Assembly: GCA_963752045.1 (NCBI GenBank)
Contig: CAVVWN010000014.1
Location: forward strand, 620,001-684,000
DNA length: 64,000 bases
Direction of reading: 5' to 3'
Origin: DATKDF01 sp963752045
GTDB lineage: Bacteria; Acidobacteriota; Vicinamibacteria; Vicinamibacterales; SCN-69-37
Shown here: positions 19,881 through 27,691 of the stretch, piece by piece
Layout: every line of letters starts with the position of its first letter
Position numbering within the stretch: the first letter of the stretch is position 1
Made by a program: the position numbers and the translations under genes
The notes under the pieces: generated by a model
The model's input: the letters and a program-made list of their open reading frames with translations, nothing else
Database searches by the model: none
What the model was told of the DNA's origin: nothing

Positions 19881-20249
19881 ATGAACCAGACCGTCACGAC
19901 GATCGATCCAGCCGAGCGTGGACTGGCCGCGCTCACGCATCTGTCCGGACTGGCGGGCTACATCATTCCGCTCGGCGGCGTGCTCGTGCCCATCATCATC
20001 TGGGCGGTGAAGAAGGAATCGGCGGTCATCGCGGGCATCGCGAAGCAGGCCATTCTCCTGAACGTCATCGTCTTTCTGCTCGTGGCCGTGACGGCGGTGC
20101 TGTGGCTTACGATCATCCTGATTCCGATCGTGATCCTGTTCTGGTGCGCGCTCGGCATCGCCGCGATCGCGCTGCCGATCGTCGGCGCCATCCGCGCGAG
20201 CGACGGCACCTACTTCCGCTACCCGTACGTCGGCCTCGGGCCGGGATGA
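19881..20249 (+). CDS. DUF4870-type small membrane protein
   Basis: A 122-residue inner-membrane protein matching the DUF4870 pattern: ALTHLSGLAGYIIPLGGVLVP forms helix one, then IAKQAILLNVIVFLLVAVTAV and a long third hydrophobic stretch to VGAIRASDG with the conserved FRYPYV near the end. The start has a clear GGAGG ribosome binding site. Function is unknown for the family. Confidence 0.85.
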   Translation: MNQTVTTIDPAERGLAALTHLSGLAGYIIPLGGVLVPIIIWAVKKESAVIAGIAKQAILLNVIVFLLVAVTAVLWLTIILIPIVILFWCALGIAAIALPIVGAIRASDGTYFRYPYVGLGPG

Positions 20250-20279
20250 GGGGTGGGTGCGACGGGCTATACTCCAGCC

Positions 20280-21722
20280 ATGCGCAGCCGATCGCTTTTC
20301 ACTACTGTCCTGATTTCCGCGTTCGTGATTGTCGGGTCGATGTCCGTGTTCGGACACCCGCCCGAGTCCGGCTGGGCGCGGTTCCGGGGGCCCAACGGTT
20401 CGGGGGTGTCGGAGGCCGCCGGCGTACCGATTGATTTCGGGAAGGACAAGAGCCTGCTCTGGCGGCTGGCGCTCGCGCCAGGTCACTCCTCGCCGATCGT
20501 GTGGCGGGACCGCATCTACCTGACGACCGTCAAGGGCGAGGCGCTCTACACGGTGGCGATTGACCGGGAACGCGGCGAGATCGTCTGGGAGACGCCGGCG
20601 CCCGCGCCGGCGCGGCCGCCGGTCGACAAGCGCAACAACCCGGCCTCGCCGAGCCCGGCCGTGGAGGACGGCGCCGTCTACGTCTTCTTCAACGACTTCG
20701 GCCTGCTGGCCTACGACGACACGGGTGCCGAGCGCTGGCGTGTGCCGCTCGGCCCGTTCGACAACATCTACGGCATGGGCGCGTCGCCCGTGATCGTCGG
20801 CGACCTCGTCATCCTCGCCTGCGACCAGAGCACCGGTTCGTTCCTGCTCGCCGTCGACAAGCGCACCGGCCGCGAGCGCTGGCGGACGGCGCGGCCGGAG
20901 GCGAAGAGCGGTCACGCCACGCCAATCCTCTGGACCGATCCGGGCGGACGCGAGCAAATCCTGCTGCCTGGCTCGTTTCTCTTGACAGGCTACGACGCGC
21001 GCACCGGCGAGAAGTTGTGGTGGGTGCGCGGGCTGTCGTTCGAGATCAAGTCCACGCCGGTCATCGAGAACGGCGTGCTGTTCATCAACGGATACGGCGC
21101 GCCGGAAAACGATCCCGGCAACAAGATCAGCATTCCGCCTCCGGACGAGGTCTGGCCGATGGCCGACGCAGACAAAGACGGCCTCATCTCGAAGGGCGAG
21201 TTTCCGAAGTACTCGGCCGGGTTCTGGTTCACGGTGGCCGACCTCGACGCGAGTGGCGGGCTGACGAAAGAGGAATGGGAGTACTACCGCGCCGCGCTCG
21301 ACTCCGAGAATGGACTGCTCGCAGTCCGCCTGGGCGGATCCGGCGACACGACTGAGCAGGCCGTCCAGTGGCGCTACCACCGGTCGATTCCGCAACTGCC
21401 GTCGCCGCTCGTCTACCAGGGCGTGCTCTGGATGGTCAACGACGGCGGCATCGTCACGACGATCAACCCGGCGACAGGCGACCTCATCAAGCAGGGCAGG
21501 CTGATGGGCGCGCTCGGCAACTACTACGCCTCGCCGGTCGCCGCCGACGGCCACGTGTTCTTCGTCAGCCAGCGCGGCGCGATCTCGGTGATGCCGCCGA
21601 CCGGCGATCTCACGCCCATACACGTCCACGACCTCGGCGAAGACGTCTACGCCACCCCCGCGTTCGCCGACGGCCGGATCTACGTCAGGACCGTGGAAGC
21701 GCTCTACGCGTTCGGCCAGTGA
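20280..21722 (+). CDS. Exported PQQ-type beta-propeller protein with an EF-hand pair
   Basis: A 480-residue exported eight-bladed propeller of the quinoprotein-like (PQQ) type. A signal peptide covers residues 1-25; RFRGPNGSGVS is the usual first-blade motif of this group. Blades continue with IVWETPAPAP, ERWRVPLGPF and ERWRTARPEA. Between blades, about residues 300-340, lie two consensus EF-hand calcium loops, DADKDGLISKGE and DLDASGGLTKEE. There is no sign of the alcohol dehydrogenase active site, so a structural or binding role is likelier than catalysis. The ATG follows TATACT by six bases. Confidence 0.85.
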   Translation: MRSRSLFTTVLISAFVIVGSMSVFGHPPESGWARFRGPNGSGVSEAAGVPIDFGKDKSLLWRLALAPGHSSPIVWRDRIYLTTVKGEALYTVAIDRERGEIVWETPAPAPARPPVDKRNNPASPSPAVEDGAVYVFFNDFGLLAYDDTGAERWRVPLGPFDNIYGMGASPVIVGDLVILACDQSTGSFLLAVDKRTGRERWRTARPEAKSGHATPILWTDPGGREQILLPGSFLLTGYDARTGEKLWWVRGLSFEIKSTPVIENGVLFINGYGAPENDPGNKISIPPPDEVWPMADADKDGLISKGEFPKYSAGFWFTVADLDASGGLTKEEWEYYRAALDSENGLLAVRLGGSGDTTEQAVQWRYHRSIPQLPSPLVYQGVLWMVNDGGIVTTINPATGDLIKQGRLMGALGNYYASPVAADGHVFFVSQRGAISVMPPTGDLTPIHVHDLGEDVYATPAFADGRIYVRTVEALYAFGQ

Positions 21723-21730
21723 CACCTCTA

Positions 21731-21897
21731 GGGTCCTGAGGGTCCGACGGTCCGACGGTCCGAAGGTCCGTAGGGTTCGGTCCTGGTGGTGAGCAGCGTC
21801 GGAGTGAACAGCCGCCACGATCGGACCGAACCCTCGGACCCTCGGACCCTCGGACCCTCGGACCCTCGGACCCTCGGACCCTCGGACCCTCAGGACC
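21731..21897. repeat. Two-armed array of GGTCCGAN / CTCGGACC octamers
   Basis: Left arm 21731-21783 consists of about six copies of an eight-base unit GGTCCGAN; right arm 21833-21888 has seven perfect copies of CTCGGACC, the reverse complement. A unique core of about 45 bases separates them, so the whole can fold into a long hairpin. It lies between the PQQ propeller gene and the topoisomerase gene, ending 18 bases before its start. Related arrays occur at 24798-24903 and 30650-30840. Confidence 0.85.
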
Positions 21898-21914
21898 GTC
21901 ACTAGAATCCCCAC

Positions 21915-24302
21915 GTGGCCAAACGTCGCAAGCCGTCGAAATCCCCGTCCCTGTTCGATACGGCCGATGAGTCCGAGGTCCTGACGCGGCCGGCGGACGC
22001 CCGGGACACGGCCGTGCCGCTCCACGAGGCGGCGCAGGCGCGCTACCTGAACTACGCGCTCTCGGTCATCACGTCGCGCGCGCTGCCGGACGTGCGCGAC
22101 GGCCTCAAGCCCGTCCAGCGCCGCATTCTCTACACGATGTGGCAGCAGAACCTCACGGCCGACGCCAAGCACCGCAAGTGCGCCAAGGTGGTCGGCGACG
22201 TGATGGGGAACTATCACCCCCACGGCGACGCCGCGCTCTATGAAACGCTCGTGCGCATGGCGCAGCCGTTCTCGCTGCGGTATCCGCTCGTCGACGGCTC
22301 GGGCAACTTCGGCTCGCTCGACGGCGACAGCGCGGCGGCCATGCGGTACACCGAGTGCCGGCTCGCGCGCGTGAGCGACGAGCTCCTGAGCGAGATCGAC
22401 CAGGACACGGTGACCTTCAGGCCGAACTACGACGGCACGAAGGAAGAGCCCGTGGTGCTGCCGGCGCGAATCCCGAACCTGCTCGTCAACGGCGCCACCG
22501 GCATCGCCGTCGGCATGGCCACGAACATTCCGCCGCACAACCTGACGGAAGTGTCGACGGCGCTCGTCAAGATGATCGACGCGGACCTCGAGCTGTCGAG
22601 CACGCAGCTCGCCAAGTACATCAAGGGACCGGATTTCCCGACCGGCGGCCAGATCATGAACACGCCGGCCGAGATCAAGGAGATGTACAACACCGGCTCG
22701 GGCACGATCCGGATCCGCGCCACCTGGGAAGAGGGCCCGAGCACGCGAAGCGGCAAGACCATCTACATCACGAGCGTGCCGTACACCGTCAACAAGTCCA
22801 CGCTCGTCGAGCGCATCGCCGACGTGGCGCTCTCACGCAAACTGCCGCACCTCGTGGACGTCAGAGACCTGTCCACCGACGACGTGCGGATTGCGCTCGA
22901 GCTCAAGCCGGACGCGAACAAACGGCTGGTGATGGCGTACCTCTACAAGCACACGCCGCTTCAGTCGAACTTCCCGGTGAACCTCACCTGCCTCATTCCC
23001 ACCGAGAACGCGCTCGTCGGCAAGCCGGAACGGCTGGAGTTGAAGGAGATCCTCTGGCACTTCCTGCACTTCCGGCTCGACGTCGTGCGCGCGCGGCTTG
23101 GCCACGAACTCGCGGCCCTCACGCGGCGCATCCACATCCTCGACGGGTTCGCCACCGTCTTCGACGCGCTCGACGAGATCCTGAAGATCGTCCGCAAGTC
23201 CGACGGGAAAGCCGACGCGGCCGCGAAGATCATGAAGCAGTTCGATCTCGATGCCGAGCAGACCGACGCGATCCTCGAGCTGAAAATCTACCGGCTCGCA
23301 AGGCTCGAGATCCTCGTCATCCAGACCGAGCGCGCCGAGAAGCAGAAGCGGGCCAGGGAAATCGCCGGCCTGCTCAAGCGCGAGGCCGACCTGTGGGCGC
23401 TCGTCCGCAGCGAGATCGAAGCCGTGCAGAAGGCCTACGGCGACGCCCGGCGGTGCGTGATTACGGGCGAGGCGCCCGACGAGGAGTACACCGCCGATGA
23501 CTTCATCATCGAGGAAGACGCCGTCGTCGTCGTCACCCGAGACGGCTGGGTGAAGCGGCAGAAGGAGGTCAAGGACGTGGCGTCGACTCGCGTACGCGAG
23601 GGCGACGCGGTGCTGGCCGTCCTGCCAGGCAGCACCCGGGCATCAGTGGTCTTCTTCAGCAACTTCGGCGTTGCGTACTCCATTCGCATTGCCGACGTGC
23701 CGGCGTCGACCGGCTACGGTGAGCCCATACAGAGCCTGTTCAAGTTCAGGGACGGCGAGCGGGTGGTAGGCGCGCTCAGCCTCGATCCGCGCGCGGTCGG
23801 GACGGTGGCGGCGCCGAAGCCGGACGCCATCCCGCCCGTCCATGCGCTGGCCGTCACGAGCGACGGCTACAGCCTGCGCTTCTCGCTCGAGCCGTTCGTC
23901 GAGCCGAGCACGCGCGCCGGCAGGCGCTTCGCGCGAGTGCCCGACAAGGCGGAGGTCGTCGGCTGCGTGCGCGTGACCGGCGACGAGGTGGTCATTGCGG
24001 CGACGCGTCAGGCCCGCGCCATGCTCTGCAAGATCGACGAGATCAACTTCCTCAACGGGCCTGGGCGCGGCGTGATTCTCATCAAGCTCCAGAAAGACGA
24101 CGACCGCCTGCTGGGGTTCATCGCGTCGACGGGCGATCGTGACCTGCTCACCGTGGAAACCACGCGCGGCGCCGAGCAGACGGTGAGCACCACCAAGTAC
24201 GGCGTGACCGGCCGTGGCGGCAAGGGCCGGGAACTGCTGCAGCGGGGCCAGTTCACCCGCGTGGTGCCGCGGCCGCCAGACGTGCCGGCCGGCGGCGGCT
24301 GA
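21915..24302 (+). CDS. parC: Type II DNA topoisomerase subunit A (ParC/GyrA family)
   Basis: A 795-residue breakage-reunion subunit. The winged-helix region has RALPDVRDGLKPVQRRILYTM and GNYHPHGDAALYETLVR; the DNA-linking tyrosine is Tyr145 in AAMRYTECRL. The tower, coiled-coil gate and IPNLLVNGATGIAVGMATNIP follow, and the C-terminal beta-pinwheel from residue 530 has degenerate GyrA-box-like blades without a clear QRRGGKG motif, which favours ParC over GyrA. It should pair with the B subunit at 56303-58225, which is unlinked. Translation begins with GTG six bases after TAGAAT, directly beyond the octamer repeat. Confidence 0.88.
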   Translation: MAKRRKPSKSPSLFDTADESEVLTRPADARDTAVPLHEAAQARYLNYALSVITSRALPDVRDGLKPVQRRILYTMWQQNLTADAKHRKCAKVVGDVMGNYHPHGDAALYETLVRMAQPFSLRYPLVDGSGNFGSLDGDSAAAMRYTECRLARVSDELLSEIDQDTVTFRPNYDGTKEEPVVLPARIPNLLVNGATGIAVGMATNIPPHNLTEVSTALVKMIDADLELSSTQLAKYIKGPDFPTGGQIMNTPAEIKEMYNTGSGTIRIRATWEEGPSTRSGKTIYITSVPYTVNKSTLVERIADVALSRKLPHLVDVRDLSTDDVRIALELKPDANKRLVMAYLYKHTPLQSNFPVNLTCLIPTENALVGKPERLELKEILWHFLHFRLDVVRARLGHELAALTRRIHILDGFATVFDALDEILKIVRKSDGKADAAAKIMKQFDLDAEQTDAILELKIYRLARLEILVIQTERAEKQKRAREIAGLLKREADLWALVRSEIEAVQKAYGDARRCVITGEAPDEEYTADDFIIEEDAVVVVTRDGWVKRQKEVKDVASTRVREGDAVLAVLPGSTRASVVFFSNFGVAYSIRIADVPASTGYGEPIQSLFKFRDGERVVGALSLDPRAVGTVAAPKPDAIPPVHALAVTSDGYSLRFSLEPFVEPSTRAGRRFARVPDKAEVVGCVRVTGDEVVIAATRQARAMLCKIDEINFLNGPGRGVILIKLQKDDDRLLGFIASTGDRDLLTVETTRGAEQTVSTTKYGVTGRGGKGRELLQRGQFTRVVPRPPDVPAGGG

Positions 24303-24397
24303 TTGGTGGCCACCGGGGTGGCGCACATCTCCCCGACCTGTGCCGCTACAGAGAACGCAAACCGCTATAAGATGTCGCGACCGGGAGGTCTCCGTTC

Positions 24398-24796
24398 ATG
24401 CGTTGGACAGCTGCTGTCGTTGCCGTGTTCTGCTCGCTCCTCGGGATGAGCGTCGCCGTGTCTGCCCAGGGTCAGCGCGGCCAGCCCAGGCCCACGACCA
24501 ATCTTCAGGTGCTGCCGAAGGAATGGACCACGGCCGACATCCAGCCGGTGATGCAGCGTGTGGCTGCCTCGCTCGGCGTCCAGTGCACTTACTGTCACGA
24601 ACGCGACCGCTCGCTCGACACCAAGCCCCAGAAACTCCTTGCGCGCAAGATGCTGCAGATGACGACGGCGATCAACGACGATTTCCTCAAGGACATCGGG
24701 GAGCCACCGGCGGAAGGCGAGCGAAAGGTCACCTGCTTCACGTGCCATCGCGGCGCGCTCAAGCCAGCCACGGCGCCGGAGGGCGGGGGGGGCTAG
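24398..24796 (+). CDS. Small exported di-heme-motif c-type cytochrome
   Basis: A 132-residue exported protein with a signal peptide ending near residue 23 and two heme-attachment motifs, CTYCH (Cys63-His67) and CFTCH (Cys113-His117). The stretch LPKEWTTADIQPVMQRVAASLGVQC resembles the photosynthetic-reaction-centre cytochrome-like proteins common in Acidobacteriota, where they act as periplasmic electron carriers. A ribosome binding site GGGAGG precedes the ATG. The gene ends in a run of G and is immediately followed by the octamer array. Confidence 0.86.
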   Translation: MRWTAAVVAVFCSLLGMSVAVSAQGQRGQPRPTTNLQVLPKEWTTADIQPVMQRVAASLGVQCTYCHERDRSLDTKPQKLLARKMLQMTTAINDDFLKDIGEPPAEGERKVTCFTCHRGALKPATAPEGGGG

Positions 24797-24797
24797 A

Positions 24798-24903
24798 GGG
24801 TCCGAGGGTCCGAGGGTCCGAGGGTCCGAGGGTCCGAGGTCCGAGGGTCCGAGGGTCCGAGGGTCCGAAGGTCCGAAGGTCCGAAGGTCCGAGGGTCCGA
24901 AGG
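24798..24903. repeat. Single-arm array of GGTCCGAG octamers
   Basis: Thirteen tandem copies of an eight-base unit AGGGTCCG/AAGGTCCG, with one copy shortened to seven bases, start two bases after the cytochrome stop codon. The unit is the same as in the array at 21731-21897, but only one orientation is present. The 81 bases that follow (24904-24984) read as an open frame ending LIANLTIF, which may be the tail of a lost gene. Confidence 0.85.
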
Positions 24904-25003
24904 CATCCCGCGGGCTTGGATCCGATCTTCGAGGCCGGCATCGCCGAGGCCGTGCGGCTGATCGCGAACCTGACGATCTTCTGACACTTCAGGAGGTCAC
25001 GCC

Positions 25004-25019
25004 GGGGCGAAAGCGCCCC
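25004..25019. repeat. REP-like hairpin GGGGCG-AAAG-CGCCCC
   Basis: A perfect six-base stem with a four-base loop, followed by TACAAT, lies just upstream of the histidine kinase start. It belongs to the class of small GC palindromes seen at 30167, 47139 and 56234. Confidence 0.55.
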
Positions 25020-25038
25020 TACAATACCCGGCGTCCCA

Positions 25039-26931
25039 GTGTCCCGGCCGCACCGCTCGGTCCTCGCTGCGCTATTCGCGACCGCCGTGGTCGTGTCAGT
25101 GGCGCTCGGAATCTTCGCGTGGCGCCTGGCTCGCTCCGAAGCCGCGCTCGCAGCAGAGCAGCGCATCGGGCAGGCGGACGCGCAGGCTGGCGTCCTGGCC
25201 GCCGGATTCCGCCAGCAACTGGCTGAAACCGGCGAAGGGCTGAGTGCATGGCTCGGTCGCCCGGCGGGCCCGCCTCCGCTTCCCGATCGCACGGTTGTCG
25301 TCGCCTGGACCGGAGGCCGGTTGAGCGTGACGCCGGCCGGCGCGCTGGCCTTCCTGCCCGAGATGCCGGTGCCCAGGCCGGCAGCGCCGCTCTTTGACGA
25401 TGCCGAGATCGTCGAATTCGCCGGACGGCCGATGGATGCGGCACGGCTGTATCGGCGGTGGGCCGATGACTCCAACCTCGAGACACGGGCAGGCGCCCTG
25501 CTGCGCCTTGGCCGGTCACTGCGATCGGCGCAGCGGTTTCAGGAATCGCTGGAGGCGTTTCGCCGGCTCTCGGACCTGGGTGATGTGGCGCTGGATGTGT
25601 CCGGGCTGCCCGCCGGACTCGTCGGCCTTGCCCAGCAGCCGGCGCTCCTGGAGCAGACCGGCGACCAGTCAGCCGCGACGGCAGTACGGAGCGAGATTGT
25701 CGACGGCATCCTGAGCGGTCGATGGCCGCTGGACCGGGCCAACGCCGAACTCTTTCTCGACGAGGCCGGCGGCCGTGCCGCCGGCGATGCCTGGCAGCTC
25801 GCGGTGGCTGCGGCCGAGATGTGGGTGGATGGCGACGTTCGGCGCGTGCAGCGCGGGCGCCTCTTTCGAACGGCCGGCAATCGCACCGCAGTCGCCACAT
25901 GGCGTTCGTCGGGAGCGAGTGCCGTGCTGGCCATCGGCTGGGTCGATGAGATTCTGGCGCCCCTGGTCGGCAAGGATGCCGGCTGGCAACTGCTGCGCGG
26001 CGAGGTGGTCATGGCCGGGGCCGTGGAGGCGCCCGCATGGGCACCACCGGCCCGCCTGATCGATGACGAGGAAGACATACAGCTGCGAAGCTGGGGCGCG
26101 GGACCGCAGGCCACCGCGAACCGCACCCCGCTCATTGTCTGGCTGTCGGTAGCGACGATCGCCTTCCTGTGGGCCGCCACCTATGTCGTGGCCAGGGCCG
26201 TGCGACGGGAGGCGGCCGTGGCCCAGCTGCAATCCGACTTCGTCTCGGCGGTCTCGCATGAATTCCGTTCGCCGTTGACGACGATCCGGCAGATGGCGGA
26301 AATGCTGCAGTCGGGCCGGGTGACCCAGGAGGGCCGGCGCTTGGAGTACTACGGCGTGCTCGCGGGCGAAGCCGGGCGCCTCCAGCGGCTGGTCGAGACG
26401 TTGCTCAACCTCGGGCGCATCGAAGCAGGCGGCGAGCGGTACGACCTGCGTGTGCTCGACGTCGGAGACGTCATCGGCAAGGCCATGGACGATGTCGCGC
26501 CTCTGGCGGCGGCCGAACAGCGGGCCATCGAGCCGGCGCCCCCAGGCGCGGTCCTTCGCATCCGCGCGGACGAAGACGCCGTCCGGCTGGCTGTTCGCAA
26601 CCTGCTGGAGAACGCCATCCGGTATTCGCCGGGACAGCCGGCCGTCTGGGTGCGCTGGCGGAGGGACGGCGATCGGGCGGCGATCGACGTGGTCGATCGC
26701 GGACTCGGCATCGATGCGGCCGAGCAGGACGCCATCTTCGACAGGTTCGTCCGCGGGCGCGCGGCGGCGGTGGCCAACACCAAGGGCACGGGCATCGGCC
26801 TCGCGATGGTCCGGCACGTGGCCGAAGCCCACGGGGGCTCGGTAGGGCTTCGGAGCGAGCCCGGCGAGACCACGTTCACGCTGTGCCTGCCTCTGGCCCC
26901 GCCGGATGCCGTCGTCGAGGTGCCGGCATGA
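25039..26931 (+). CDS. Membrane sensor histidine kinase
   Basis: A 630-residue sensor kinase. One transmembrane helix lies near residues 10-27, then a periplasmic region of about 330 residues whose middle part (RLYRRWADDSNLETRAGALL to LEAFRRLSDLG) resembles tetratricopeptide helices, then a second helix near residues 365-385. The HisKA motif is SAVSHEFRSPLT with phospho-acceptor His407; the ATPase domain has NLLENAIRYSP, DRGLGID and GTGIGLAM. Translation starts at GTG. The response regulator overlaps its stop codon by four bases (ATGA), making a two-component operon. The stimulus is unknown. Confidence 0.92.
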   Translation: MSRPHRSVLAALFATAVVVSVALGIFAWRLARSEAALAAEQRIGQADAQAGVLAAGFRQQLAETGEGLSAWLGRPAGPPPLPDRTVVVAWTGGRLSVTPAGALAFLPEMPVPRPAAPLFDDAEIVEFAGRPMDAARLYRRWADDSNLETRAGALLRLGRSLRSAQRFQESLEAFRRLSDLGDVALDVSGLPAGLVGLAQQPALLEQTGDQSAATAVRSEIVDGILSGRWPLDRANAELFLDEAGGRAAGDAWQLAVAAAEMWVDGDVRRVQRGRLFRTAGNRTAVATWRSSGASAVLAIGWVDEILAPLVGKDAGWQLLRGEVVMAGAVEAPAWAPPARLIDDEEDIQLRSWGAGPQATANRTPLIVWLSVATIAFLWAATYVVARAVRREAAVAQLQSDFVSAVSHEFRSPLTTIRQMAEMLQSGRVTQEGRRLEYYGVLAGEAGRLQRLVETLLNLGRIEAGGERYDLRVLDVGDVIGKAMDDVAPLAAAEQRAIEPAPPGAVLRIRADEDAVRLAVRNLLENAIRYSPGQPAVWVRWRRDGDRAAIDVVDRGLGIDAAEQDAIFDRFVRGRAAAVANTKGTGIGLAMVRHVAEAHGGSVGLRSEPGETTFTLCLPLAPPDAVVEVPA

Positions 26932-27614
26932 GTGCCAGGGTGCTGGTGGTCGAGGACGAACGCGGCATCGCGATGGCGCTCGAGGACGACCTTCGCCTCG
27001 AAGGCTACGAGGTGGAGCTGGTCGGCGACGGGATTGCCGCGGTCGAGCGCGCGACGGCCACCGCGTTCGACGTCATTCTGCTGGACGTCATGCTGCCCGG
27101 CAAGGACGGCTTCGAAGTGTGCCGGGCCCTGCGCAAGCGCGGCGTCACCGCGCCGATCCTGATGCTGACCGCGCGGGCGCAGGAGTCGGAGAAGGTGGTG
27201 GGCCTCGAGGCCGGGGCCGACGACTACGTCACCAAGCCGTTCGGGCCGCGCGAGCTGCGCGCCAGGATTGCGGCGCAACTCCGCCGCAGCCGCGGCGGGC
27301 ACGCGCCGGCGGCGGAACAGCTCGCGATCGGTGGGGTCGAGGTGGACTTCGGCCGCGCCGAGATTCGACGGGGGAGCGAGGTCACGCCACTCACGCCGCT
27401 CGAGTTCAAACTGCTGCAGACGTTTGCGCGCGCCCGGGGCCGGGTCCTCACGCGTGATCAGCTCATCCAGGATGTCTGGGGACCTGGAACACACATCTCC
27501 GACCGGGCGCTCGACAACCACATCGGCAGCCTCAGGCGGAAGATCGAAGCGGACGCCGGCGCGCCCCGCTACCTGCGCAACGTGCGGGGTCTCGGGTACC
27601 GGTTCGACGTCTGA
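26928..27614 (+). CDS. OmpR/PhoB-type response regulator
   Basis: A 228-residue DNA-binding regulator. The receiver domain has the acidic pocket VVEDE, phosphorylation site Asp53 in ILLDVMLPG and Lys103 in YVTKPFG. The C-terminal winged helix (about 130-228) includes LTPLEFKLLQTFARARGRVLTR in shortened form LTPLEFKLL, and ends LRNVRGLGYRFDV, the standard OmpR-type wing. It is translationally coupled to the kinase and probably controls the propeller gene 78 bases downstream and other targets. Confidence 0.95.
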   Translation: MSARVLVVEDERGIAMALEDDLRLEGYEVELVGDGIAAVERATATAFDVILLDVMLPGKDGFEVCRALRKRGVTAPILMLTARAQESEKVVGLEAGADDYVTKPFGPRELRARIAAQLRRSRGGHAPAAEQLAIGGVEVDFGRAEIRRGSEVTPLTPLEFKLLQTFARARGRVLTRDQLIQDVWGPGTHISDRALDNHIGSLRRKIEADAGAPRYLRNVRGLGYRFDV

Positions 27615-27691
27615 AGCTGACGCGGATCTGACGCAGGAGGGAGGACGAACGTGAAAGTGGACGGCTATGGTGGGTGGCAAGGAGCGAAGTC

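Noticed and set aside
19812..22538. 908-codon minus-strand open frame spanning the propeller and topoisomerase region
   Set aside because: It runs across three well-supported plus-strand genes and two repeats and has no domain; it is an antisense shadow.
24798..24903. Possible CRISPR array or origin iterons at the octamer repeats
   Set aside because: Eight-base units without spacers are too short for CRISPR, and no replication initiator gene is nearby.
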